From assembly GCA_021186555.1 (NCBI GenBank), contig JAJKFL010000012.1:1798001-1862000 (forward strand): a stretch of DNA of 64,000 bases, in the 5' to 3' direction. Source of the DNA: Reticulitermes speratus (lineage: Eukaryota; Arthropoda; Insecta; Blattodea; Rhinotermitidae). The position numbers and the translations under genes are program-made. Below the pieces are notes generated by a model. The model was not told the origin of the DNA, did no database searches, and was given only the letters and a program-made list of their open reading frames with translations. Below are positions 62,101-64,000 of this stretch, piece by piece (position 1 is the first letter of the stretch; each line of letters starts with the position of its first letter).

Positions 62101-63196
62101 CTAACATGGCATGACATAAGACGACTATAAATGAAGCACTGCTTGGGAAGTAGATGGGGAGAGCTTGGAATATTTCACCAGAATCCATCATTGGGGAGTT
62201 CAGAAAGTGCTGTGTGTTGACTGATATAAATGGAATGTCGGACGGCATGCAGTGGAATGAAGATCATGAAAAAAAAACTCTTGTTCTAGTGAAGAAAACA
62301 CTGGTTATGACTAGATACTGAGTGATGTGTTTGTGACTTCTTACTGCAGCAACACTAATATTTTAAACATGATTATTACTTATTTCCAGAATATTAACCT
62401 TTATCCTACCACAGTGAGTATTTACAGTTTGGTGCATGGTTCATAAAAAAAAAAAACATATTTTTTGAACAGAAGAAGATTGAATTATGAAATAAATGGC
62501 ATTCTGTGAAAAGTAAAACAGACCTTCTGTGGCAGTATGCCTTCAAAATACAGTAAATTTCCACACTGCCTAAACACATAAAATGAATTTCTAGGGGGTT
62601 TTTTTTTCCTACATGTGTTCACATATGCAAATACGGGCCCTTGAAAGGTTGGGCATGAAACCACCATATGGCATTTAATGACGCTCTCAAATACTAATAT
62701 TACATGGCATCGGTGACACATGAATGAATGTGTGTGGAGCACAGCTGAAATGATGCTGTTAGGGGAAAACAGAAGTACTCGGAAAACAACCTGTACCAGT
62801 GACACTTTTTCAACCATTAATCCCACACGGACTGGCCTGCGATCAAAAATGGGCCTGCAAGGTGAAAGACCAACCAGCAGCCACCTGAGCCATGGCACAG
62901 CCATAGGGTTGTCTTATATTCAGGTAAGATTGGTTATAAGGTTTGTACTCACATTCCGCAGGGCGTTCTCTGTGTCCCGGTAGCTCTGGTACGTCGCACT
63001 GAATGTGCTTCCTTTACTGCGAGGCACCATAATGTAGTACTTGCTGCTCTGATAGCGTGCTCTTCCCTTTGACTGAATGTATGAACGGTAGTTCTTTGGT
63101 GTGTCAAACTTCACAACGAGGTTGCACTTTGGGATGTCGATACCTTCTTCAAGCACTTCAGATGCCACCATGACATTTGTCTGGCCTTCGAGAAAC
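16198..63196 (-). CDS. Dcr-2: Dicer, Dicer-2-like (18 exons seen, 5' end outside window)
   Basis: Dicer cuts long dsRNA (Dicer-2) or pre-miRNA (Dicer-1) into about 21-22-nt duplexes in the cytoplasm. Exons in transcription order are listed separately. They encode about 1,180 residues: end of the helicase domain (motif VI QSKGRAR), DUF283 dsRNA-binding fold, platform, PAZ, RNase IIIa, RNase IIIb and a C-terminal dsRBD. RNase IIIa has ERLETLGD and ADGVEA; RNase IIIb has QRLEFLGD and GDLFES, so all catalytic acidic residues are present. The short linker between the RNase III domains (about 100 residues) and [10 protein letters not shown] in RNase IIIa favour Dicer-2; Dicer-1 cannot be excluded by eye. 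There is one frame break (about 50211-50216) and one unresolved phase step between the exons at 50112 and 46898. Introns are full of satellites and transposons. Confidence 0.92.
16346..17149. other. Dicer intron, no recognised element
   Basis: The last Dicer intron, bounded by a GTAAGT donor and a CAG acceptor on the minus strand. Open frames here match nothing I know. Confidence 0.5.
17150..17225 (-). CDS. Dcr-2: Dicer exon: RNase IIIb-dsRBD connector
   Basis: A 76-base exon between TTCACAG and GTAAGT encoding [20 protein letters not shown] and QQPTF. It corresponds to the EKFSANVPRSPVRELLE..P.TAKF segment of animal Dicers just before the dsRBD. Phases match both neighbours. Confidence 0.88.
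17330..18905. repeat. About 32-bp irregular tandem array (about 48 copies)
   Basis: Units of the type CTACATCCCTTACACAATGT + AGCAATTCCTGT, with T/C and A/G variants and many single-base gaps, especially at 17400-17600 and 18090-18310. It fills part of a Dicer intron. The gap-rich parts look like uncorrected sequence. Confidence 0.9.
19024..19047. repeat. Poly-G run
   Basis: An uninterrupted G stretch. A similar run occurs at about 48160-48176. Lengths of such runs are unreliable in assemblies. Confidence 0.8.
19155..19690. mobile_element. Inverted-repeat element, same family as 5150-6525
   Basis: Left end GCGCTCTTCTGGGATATTAG is mirrored by ATATCCCAGAAGAGCAC near 19640, and CCCATCTTCAAGAG near 19228 by CCTGAAGATGGGACC near 19575. 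The centre is T-rich. It shares its right-hand 100 bases with the copy in MFAP1. Non-autonomous. Confidence 0.6.
19907..20075 (-). CDS. Dcr-2: Dicer exon: RNase IIIb C-terminal part
   Basis: Between CTGTAG and GTGAGT it encodes [20 protein letters not shown] and [21 protein letters not shown]. The D and E of GDLFES are the second pair of metal-binding residues of RNase IIIb. It starts on a codon boundary and ends in phase 1. Confidence 0.95.
20176..20790. repeat. 46/47-bp tandem array, 13 copies
   Basis: Units with GCCACCATCCATCATATATC followed by GAACGCATACAAAGTATACA. A one-base difference (GCATAC versus CATAC) gives two unit lengths. Located only about 100 bases upstream (in gene sense) of a Dicer exon. 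Long open frames here are by-products of the repeat. Confidence 0.92.
20990..27457. repeat. 66-bp satellite, about 98 copies
   Basis: Unit ends GGTACTTATT and includes AAGACGTGAAAGGCTGGCAT. 66 bases equal 22 codons, so a stop-free frame runs through it; on the minus strand it repeats MPAFHVLTK(V/I)RTMPIST, then I(F/L)IDH, up to 1,400 codons long. Variants TATC/TACC, GTT/GTC and ATGAAT/ATTAAT alternate, giving a 132-bp higher-order pattern over much of the array. It lies wholly inside one Dicer intron, so I read it as a satellite and not as a gene. Confidence 0.95.
27577..27781. mobile_element. pogo-like MITE
   Basis: About 205 bases, with ends CAGTAGAACCCTGTTAAGAA and (reverse complement of the right end) CAGTAGAACCCAGATAAGAA, flanked by TA on both sides (27575-27576, 27782-27783). 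CAGTAGAACC is the characteristic terminus of pogo/Tigger elements. The interior has repeated GACTTCTTA/GGGACTT motifs and no coding capacity. A 36-bp array begins within five bases of its right end. Confidence 0.75.
27786..28285. repeat. 36-bp tandem array, 14 copies
   Basis: Units TTGTTACTGTTACATGAACT + GCCCCCAGTACATATC, almost identical. 36 bases is 12 codons, which explains open frames in several phases. Ends about 50 bases from the Dicer exon at 28334. Confidence 0.93.
28334..28554 (-). CDS. Dcr-2: Dicer exon: RNase IIIb middle part
   Basis: Acceptor TTGCAG, donor GTAAGT. Encodes (D)[12 protein letters not shown], then [31 protein letters not shown] and a helix ending [32 protein letters not shown] is a Dicer RNase IIIb signature. 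Confidence 0.95.
28560..29136. other. Dicer intron with old repeat fragments
   Basis: Contains, near 28640-28800, what may be a decayed LINE tail, and near 28985-29100 a fragment with CCTGAAGATGAAGTAACCAT and TCACATCAAACACCACCACT, a pattern met elsewhere in the window. No exon needed here: flanking exons join in phase. Confidence 0.4.
29137..29419 (-). CDS. Dcr-2: Dicer exon: RNase IIIa end and RNase IIIb start
   Basis: After a long polypyrimidine tract and CAG it encodes [20 protein letters not shown], a linker, and [20 protein letters not shown] + [17 protein letters not shown] and D of the RLEFLGD motif are the first metal-binding pair of RNase IIIb. Donor GTACAG splits the next D codon. 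Confidence 0.95.
29553..30462. repeat. 114-bp tandem array, about 8 copies
   Basis: Units include ACTGCGCGGTACGGACTGTA and GGATCTCAGAACAAACAGCG. The six or so inner copies share one version, while the first and last copies share another (CAAAAGGCAATTATTTCCCT), identical to each other over about 80 bases. Confidence 0.92.
30463..31039. other. Dicer intron, no recognised element
   Basis: AT-rich sequence between the 114-bp array and a LINE. I recognise neither exon nor repeat. Confidence 0.4.
31040..32018 (-). mobile_element. RTE-like LINE, 3' half (split by insertion)
   Basis: Minus-strand fragments of a reverse transcriptase: [11 protein letters not shown], then [16 protein letters not shown]-type sequence equivalent to GLSPxLFNIYI, and [20 protein letters not shown] (a variant of FADD). 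Downstream part decayed. It is the continuation of the fragment at 37139-37745, separated by the element at 32019-37138. Confidence 0.75.
32019..37138 (+). mobile_element. RTE-like LINE nested in another LINE, with internal 36-bp array
   Basis: The 5' part has the endonuclease start [20 protein letters not shown]. After the array the domain resumes with [21 protein letters not shown] and SGDLNERV. Most of the reverse transcriptase is deleted; the end has [21 protein letters not shown] and a tail GAGGAGGAGGACGACGA before an A-rich end. Flanked by near-identical 12-bp duplications GTTGTCTTAGTA (32007-32018) and GTCGTCTTGGTA (37139-37150). It interrupts the minus-strand LINE precisely. Confidence 0.8.
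32383..36478 (+). repeat. 36-bp tandem array, about 114 copies, from LINE endonuclease
   Basis: Units GACATGAGTATGTAGCAGCA + CTTGCTGTTAAAAAGA, with a GGTGAAAAG variant and many one-base gaps, especially 34300-35160. In the + frame a unit reads [12 protein letters not shown], matching the HEYGV-F-V-K segment of RTE-type endonucleases, and it sits exactly at that point of the host LINE. 14 consecutive perfect copies occur at about 35940-36440. Confidence 0.95.
37139..37745 (-). mobile_element. RTE-like LINE, 5' part of reverse transcriptase (split)
   Basis: On the minus strand: [60 protein letters not shown] and FIDCKKAYD, successive reverse-transcriptase motifs with frame breaks. It runs on into 32018-31040 if the nested element is taken out. 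Confidence 0.8.
37746..38118. other. Dicer intron, no recognised element
   Basis: AT-rich intronic sequence between a LINE and a MITE, with no conserved frame. Confidence 0.4.
38123..38405. mobile_element. piggyBac-like MITE, copy 1
   Basis: Ends CACTTTCACTGCC and GGCAGTGAAAGTG are perfect inverted repeats flanked by TTAA at 38119-38122 and 38406-38409, the piggyBac target site. 283 bases, AT-rich, no coding capacity. A second copy lies at 59846-60145. Confidence 0.75.
38551..38856 (-). CDS. Dcr-2: Dicer exon: RNase IIIa C-terminal part and linker
   Basis: Acceptor TGTTACAG, donor GTGAGA, both on codon boundaries. Encodes [20 protein letters not shown], a variable linker, and [20 protein letters not shown] and E of ADGVEA are the second metal-binding pair of RNase IIIa. 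The linker is far shorter than in human Dicer, which supports a Dicer-2 assignment. Confidence 0.95.
39120..40115 (+). mobile_element. LINE 3' end with SINE inserted
   Basis: Reads [20 protein letters not shown] (around 39320-39390), then after the [42 protein letters not shown]. This is a widespread insect non-LTR tail. Relatives occur at 44110-46135 and 60155-60625. The reading frame is broken. Confidence 0.75.
39475..39776 (+). mobile_element. tRNA-derived SINE (same family as 9222)
   Basis: Head with a B box GTGTTCGAATCC (39527-39538), a degenerate A box ATATCACAATTGG, the shared body GAGTGGAGCTATACC, and an end CTTTACCTTTTACCTTT. It splits the LINE tail at 39120-40115. Confidence 0.78.
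40245..40395. repeat. 43-bp tandem repeat, about 3 copies
   Basis: Units ACCACATTCACCACAGATGG + CTGGACATCACCAGCACCAA. Located in a Dicer intron. Confidence 0.85.
40549..41766. repeat. 46-bp tandem array, about 27 copies
   Basis: Units GGGCAGGTCAAATTGTCTTA + TGTCTGTAACACTTCTATGA with variants GATG/TATG and CACTTG/CACTTC. One copy at about 40890 is shortened. Ends about 145 bases from the RNase IIIa exon. Confidence 0.93.
41912..42124 (-). CDS. Dcr-2: Dicer exon: RNase IIIa N-terminal part
   Basis: Acceptor GTTGCAG. Encodes [25 protein letters not shown], a helix, and [32 protein letters not shown] is the RNase III signature, with E and D of the first metal-binding pair. The donor (GTCTGT at 41911) is weak but placed by protein continuity and phase; a downstream alternative GTAAAT at about 41886 would add a few residues. 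Confidence 0.93.
42300..42815. repeat. About 37-bp tandem repeat split by a LINE end
   Basis: Units with GTGCAAACAGCAGAACTTAG occur twice at 42300-42375 and again in diverged form at 42735-42815, on either side of the insertion at 42385-42733. Confidence 0.7.
42385..42733 (+). mobile_element. LINE 3' end (Jockey/CR1-like)
   Basis: Around 42450-42560 it reads [20 protein letters not shown] + FYSVDEFL, the usual C-terminal end of such LINE proteins, followed by a 3' tail of TGTA/ATGT repeats (42705-42733). Inserted into a small tandem repeat. Confidence 0.65.
42816..43560. other. Dicer intron, no recognised element
   Basis: AT-rich sequence with no open frame that I can support and no clear repeat. 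Confidence 0.4.
43561..43761 (-). CDS. Dcr-2: Dicer exon upstream of RNase IIIa
   Basis: Acceptor TTGCAG, donor GTACAG, both on codon boundaries. The first two thirds are variable and acidic ([15 protein letters not shown] and [14 protein letters not shown]); the end GPQQCEILQ joins to ALTSASAND, the start of RNase IIIa (GP..ILQALT in other Dicers). Confidence 0.9.
44110..46135 (+). mobile_element. LINE tail carrying a 30-bp array
   Basis: The left part around 44130-44250 resembles RWEDNIKMD..-type tails ([23 protein letters not shown]). After the array, [19 protein letters not shown] and the non-coding end (CTAGCCAATGAACTAGTAGA) match the tails at 39900-40115 and 60480-60625. Confidence 0.7.
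44237..46045 (+). repeat. 30-bp tandem array, about 60 copies, from LINE tail
   Basis: Units GGATCGATGGGCTCTTGTGA + ACACGGTAAT. Read as 10 codons this is [10 protein letters not shown], the motif found once in the host LINE tail ([10 protein letters not shown] in the copy near 40030). Variant units (ATCATGGTC, GTTGTGAACATGG) are concentrated at both ends. Single-base gaps switch frames. Confidence 0.94.
46145..46612. repeat. About 41-bp tandem array, about 11 copies
   Basis: Units GTGCCTGTGTATGCACCTCA + CTGTGTGACTAGTACAATGG, diverged and of uneven length, 75 bases from a Dicer exon. Confidence 0.88.
46687..46898 (-). CDS. Dcr-2: Dicer exon between PAZ and RNase IIIa
   Basis: Acceptor GTTGCAG, donor GTCAGT. 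Encodes [20 protein letters not shown], then a serine-rich segment and MEDVTLVE. The variable connector of Dicer lies here, so support comes from splice signals, phase with the next exon, and an open frame over its whole length. Its incoming phase does not fit the exon ending at 50112. Confidence 0.8.
46905..47600. other. Dicer intron; possible place of an unseen exon
   Basis: No recognisable repeat or exon. A short exon encoding the expected (Y)P.L.FGW segment should lie between 46905 and 50105, but I could not locate it. Confidence 0.3.
47604..47975. repeat. 40-bp tandem array, about 9 copies
   Basis: Units AGCAGGTCAAGGACAGATGC + ACAAGGTCTCCACCAAATAT. The first ones are shortened. Confidence 0.9.
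48283..48350 (+). mobile_element. SINE 3' fragment
   Basis: CATCTAGCGCCAACATTAAG then AATGAGTGGAGCTATACC and GCATGCCTTCATCAC match the 3' half of the SINEs at 9222 and 39475. Confidence 0.6.
48420..48700. repeat. 55-bp tandem repeat, about 5 copies
   Basis: Units GCTAACATCACAGTGCATTT + ACATATGGTACAGTCTCAAT, nearly identical after the first copy. Confidence 0.9.
49140..50042. repeat. 41-bp tandem array, 22 copies
   Basis: Units AACACTAATGAGTGACATGG + CCATAAAACACACTGGGCACG. Very homogeneous. Its right edge is 70 bases from the Dicer exon at 50112. Confidence 0.93.
50112..50345 (-). CDS. Dcr-2: Dicer exon: post-PAZ connector (frame break)
   Basis: After TTTGCAG the first part reads [20 protein letters not shown], ..[20 protein letters not shown], as in animal Dicers (LVPELC....PASLWRKA). 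From about 50215 the match continues one frame over: [34 protein letters not shown] (human LPSILYRLHCLLTAEELR). A single missing base at about 50211-50216 explains it. Donor GTGAGA. Confidence 0.9.
50471..50957. mobile_element. mariner fold-back derivative, second copy
   Basis: Left end ATGAGAAGTCACTAGAACAG and an inverted right end match the element at 12319-13495. Minus-strand 50600-50500 gives LVPRWDKC and the + strand near 50870-50930 a decayed counterpart, again both transposase C-termini pointing outwards. It lacks the 40-bp array. Its right end is followed immediately by the palindrome at 50958-51020. Confidence 0.65.
50958..51020. repeat. AT-rich palindrome (possible small MITE)
   Basis: TTAATTATATATACC (50958-50972) and GGTATATATAATTAA (51006-51020) are perfect inverted copies around a 33-base centre that is itself partly palindromic (GCACACAATATATATGTGC). 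Confidence 0.75.
51106..51284 (-). CDS. Dcr-2: Dicer exon: PAZ domain
   Basis: Encodes [33 protein letters not shown], then [22 protein letters not shown]. YxV..V...LTP.S.FPS..Y.TY..Y...KY and QPLLEV are PAZ hallmarks of Dicers. Donor GTACTG; the split R codon is completed by the next exon. Confidence 0.95.
51489..51655 (-). CDS. Dcr-2: Dicer exon: platform-PAZ
   Basis: Acceptor TCTTCAG, donor GTATGA. Encodes [20 protein letters not shown], ..[31 protein letters not shown], corresponding to the FVF..EDY.DAVI.PRYRN..Q segment of other Dicers. Confidence 0.93.
51771..51984 (-). CDS. Dcr-2: Dicer exon: platform domain
   Basis: Acceptor TTGGCAG, donor GTAAGA. Encodes [20 protein letters not shown], then a helix and [12 protein letters not shown](G), matching FP.F...GE......... 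and AY.VLPL..V of other Dicers. Phases match neighbours. Confidence 0.93.
52203..52992. repeat. 53-bp tandem array, about 15 copies
   Basis: Units GGTGAGTAGCTTGTACAGAG + GACATCTGCGTGTAGCTTTA. Single-base gaps cluster at 52660-52800. Confidence 0.92.
53099..53990 (+). mobile_element. LINE (Jockey-like), reverse transcriptase fragment
   Basis: Reads [88 protein letters not shown] and [12 protein letters not shown]. Stops and frame changes interrupt it. It lies antisense in a Dicer intron. Confidence 0.88.
53991..56227. other. Dicer intron with minor repeats
   Basis: Holds a 20-bp repeat (ATCAGTACCATATGGTAATC, about 54205-54285, 4 copies), a 29-bp repeat (55198-55280, 3 copies), fragments with the ATCTTCAGGGAAAATG / GAAGATAGAGGCAGTTATG patterns near 55470 and 56010, and a GA run (56093-56136). 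No exon is needed here: flanking Dicer exons join in phase. Confidence 0.5.
56093..56136. repeat. (GA)n simple repeat
   Basis: About 22 GA dinucleotides; another, shorter one at 61541-61563. Confidence 0.9.
56228..56407 (-). CDS. Dcr-2: Dicer exon: platform start
   Basis: Acceptor TTTGCAG, donor GTTAGC, both on codon boundaries. Encodes [30 protein letters not shown] and [20 protein letters not shown] + KRMPK. The last part equals R..YP....CFGILTAKPIPQ in human Dicer. Confidence 0.93.
56770..56990 (-). mobile_element. tRNA-derived SINE copy
   Basis: Minus strand from about 56975: GCCGTGGCTCAGATGGTTAA (A-box-like TGGCTCAGATGG) and later GGGTCCCAGACC in B-box position. Same family as 7230-7382 and 62750-62910. 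Confidence 0.55.
57059..57442. mobile_element. PIF/Harbinger-like MITE
   Basis: 384 bases with long inverted ends AGGTACGCGCACACTGGAGC, flanked by TTA on both sides (57056-57058, 57443-57445), as expected of Harbinger elements. GC-rich ends with GGACGGAACGGACG / CGTCCATTCCGTCC. No coding capacity. Sits 110 bases downstream (in gene sense) of a Dicer exon. Confidence 0.75.
57554..57775 (-). CDS. Dcr-2: Dicer exon: DUF283 second half
   Basis: Acceptor TTTCCAG, donor GTTTGT. Encodes [34 protein letters not shown] and a charged tail. [24 protein letters not shown] is the helix of the Dicer dsRNA-binding (DUF283) fold. Confidence 0.95.
57945..58750. repeat. 37-bp tandem array, about 21 copies, from SINE A-box
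   Basis: Units TGTACTGGCACGGTATGCAG + TGGCGCAGTTGGTATAC. TGGCGCAGTTGG is a Pol III A box and is the head of the SINE into which the array runs at 58751. One inner copy (58443-58470) carries 12 more bases of SINE head (TTGAGGCTACAA). Gaps are frequent at 58200-58330 and 58625-58700. Confidence 0.93.
58751..59040 (+). mobile_element. tRNA-derived SINE
   Basis: A box TGGCGCAGTTGG (58751-58762) and a perfect B box GGTTCGATTCC (58789-58799) spaced as in a tRNA, followed by a body and the end GCCTTTACGGTACTGG. It is flanked on the left by the array made from its own A-box region. Confidence 0.82.
59469..59546. mobile_element. 78-bp near-perfect palindrome (TA-flanked MITE)
   Basis: Arms 59469-59504 and 59511-59546 pair at 34 of 36 positions around a 6-base loop. 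It begins CAGGACATACACAAAATAAT, ends GTGTATGCCCTG, and is flanked by TA on both sides, like a minimal Tc1/pogo-type MITE. As RNA of the Dicer intron it would fold into a long hairpin. Confidence 0.85.
59616..59739 (-). CDS. Dcr-2: Dicer exon: DUF283 first half
   Basis: Acceptor GTCGTAG, donor GTGGGT. Encodes (R)[40 protein letters not shown] + Q. It matches RYCARLPSDPFTHLAP..... YLPINSPL of human Dicer and joins both neighbours in phase. Too short to be seen as a long open frame. Confidence 0.93.
59846..60145. mobile_element. piggyBac-like MITE, copy 2
   Basis: Similar to 38123-38405 over its length, with TTAA at 59842-59845 and 60146-60149. Ends GACATTCACTGCC and AGCAGTGAACGTG are less perfect, so this copy is older or diverged. 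Confidence 0.7.
60155..60625 (+). mobile_element. LINE tail (decayed)
   Basis: Starts with a frame-broken counterpart of [16 protein letters not shown], continues with [14 protein letters not shown], a GAT repeat (60427-60447) and the non-coding end CTAGCTGAGGAACTATCAGC shared with the copies near 40080 and 46080. Confidence 0.7.
60654..60793 (-). CDS. Dcr-2: Dicer exon: helicase-DUF283 connector
   Basis: Acceptor GTTACAG, donor GTAAGC. Encodes [51 protein letters not shown]...... S..AI..INRYC is conserved in Dicers. Its first bases and its acceptor are part of an 80-bp tandem repeat. Confidence 0.93.
60761..61375. repeat. 80-bp tandem repeat including Dicer splice acceptor, about 7.5 copies
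   Basis: Units TCCTGGCACTCCTCTGCGTC + CCCAACCAGTAACTGTAACA and AACAGAACCACTACAAAACT, starting at 60761, 60841, 60921, 61001, 61081, 61161, 61241 and a partial one at 61321. On the minus strand each unit contains the intron end TGTTACAG and the first 30 or so coding bases of the exon. Confidence 0.93.
61380..62745. other. Dicer intron, no recognised element
   Basis: Contains a short GA run (61541-61563) and AT-rich sequence. No frame with recognisable homology; flanking exons join in phase. Confidence 0.4.
62750..62910 (-). mobile_element. tRNA-derived SINE copy
   Basis: Minus strand from about 62902: GTGCCATGGCTCAGGTGGCT (A-box-like TGGCTCAGGTGG), then TTTTTGATCGCAGGCCAGTC in B-box position. 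Same family as 56770-56990. It ends about 40 bases from a Dicer exon. Confidence 0.5.
62953..63196 (-). CDS. Dcr-2: Dicer exon: helicase C-terminal domain
   Basis: First exon in the window. Encodes [60 protein letters not shown], with helicase motifs V ([10 protein letters not shown]) and VI (QSKGRAR). Acceptor TTGCCAG, donor GTGAGT. It starts in phase 2, so upstream exons exist beyond 64000. Drosophila Dcr-2 has EEGIDI..CN and VQTKGRAR at the same place. Confidence 0.95.
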
Positions 63197-64000
63197 CTGG
63201 CAAAGTGGTACCATTATCACCGATAAACAGGAATGTCAACATCACATGAATATGCCAAGTCTGAATGTCTACAAATACAGCGATAGTTGAATTATAACTC
63301 TTCCTGTGTCACATCAGTCTCGATTAAATGACACAGAGGCTAGACAGACCGATTTCTGAGGAACTTGCAAACTACATCATGCACTTAAGACACATTTTTG
63401 GAGATGCATAAATGCACAATGCATATCAAACACTGAGTTCTGCTACAGTGCAAATATATACTATCACCATTCTACAACGATCTCATAGCAGAGCACCTGT
63501 GTCTCACCAAGGGACTGGACATTCCAAAACATAAGAAATGGGACTCACTGACAGACAGGACATTCTGAGACATACGGAAGTCAGGACACCTCAGACATAA
63601 TTTCCCCATATCACTTGAAAGATTGTACACCATCAGACACAACATCCTGGTGTCATTGACAGAAGGAACACCCTCAAGACATTATGTATGTCTCACTGAG
63701 TAACATCCCATGACATTAAAGTTCTTACATTTCTGTAACCACAACTATTTACTATTTGAATTTGAAGGGGGTTTTTGGTACAGAGCATCTCACTAATCTC
63801 TGTTCAGAGCACAGGGAAGTGCAAGCTTTGTTACAGAAGGTGAGTCGGCCAAGTGTTATGTCATCTTATCGTCAATGATAGATGATATGGCCACTTGGAT
63901 TTTGTATGATTTAGAAAGACAAAATTGTTAGTGTGTGTGAGAAATGTGTTCTGCAGAACAGAGACTTTATTTGCAGTAGTTTCTGAACTTGTACTGCCAT
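63197..64000. other. Dicer intron (to right edge)
   Basis: No helicase motif or other exon can be read on the minus strand here, so the next upstream exon must be outside the window. Confidence 0.5.

Noticed and set aside
62485-62904. 139-codon minus-strand frame as a gene
   Set aside because: Its start lies within a tRNA-derived SINE and it shows no family resemblance; it is in a Dicer intron.
16198-63196. Dicer as a dead pseudogene
   Set aside because: All catalytic residues and nearly all splice sites and phases are intact over 18 exons; one missing base is better explained by sequence error.
1-64000. A new multi-gene defence or biosynthetic system
   Set aside because: Only two cellular genes can be supported, both belonging to well-known families; everything else is intron, repeat or transposon.

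Overview
The window looks like nuclear DNA of an insect with a large, repeat-rich genome. A cockroach or termite (Blattodea) is my best guess, an inference from the style of the repeats and not a proof. Genes are split by GT..AG introns, and two conserved animal genes can be read exon by exon. They are arranged tail to tail. MFAP1, a spliceosomal protein, lies on the + strand (3356-7693, 8 exons, complete). A Dicer gene lies on the - strand (63196 down to 16198, 18 exons seen). Its 5' part (ATP-binding half of the helicase) is beyond the right edge. Domain content, the short RNase IIIa-IIIb linker and the RNase IIIa sequence favour the antiviral/siRNA paralogue Dicer-2 over Dicer-1. All eight RNase III catalytic acidic positions are present.

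Layout: 1-421 end of a hAT-like element; 424-3355 no recognised gene; 3356-7693 MFAP1, with an inverted-repeat element and a SINE in its introns; 7694-16110 convergent intergenic region with SINEs, a mariner fold-back element carrying a 40-bp satellite, and an antisense LINE ending just beyond the Dicer stop codon; 16198-63196 Dicer; 63197-64000 Dicer intron.

The Dicer introns are extraordinarily rich in tandem arrays. With the mariner array next to the gene they occupy roughly a third of the window. There are about 20 arrays with units of 20 to 114 bp; the largest are a 66-bp array (20.99-27.46 kb, about 98 copies) and a 36-bp array (32.4-36.5 kb, about 114 copies). Many long open frames in the window are artefacts of these repeats.

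The most interesting pattern is that several unrelated arrays are built from a short piece of the very element or exon they sit in: a mariner transposase segment with the DETW motif (40 bp), a LINE endonuclease segment of 12 codons (36 bp), a LINE tail segment of 10 codons (30 bp), the Pol III A-box of a tRNA-derived SINE (37 bp), and a Dicer splice acceptor plus the start of its exon (80 bp). I see no new gene system such as a defence island. The novelty lies in this in-situ amplification inside an RNA-interference gene, in a 78-bp near-perfect palindrome in one of its introns, and in apparent single-base frame breaks in both conserved genes.
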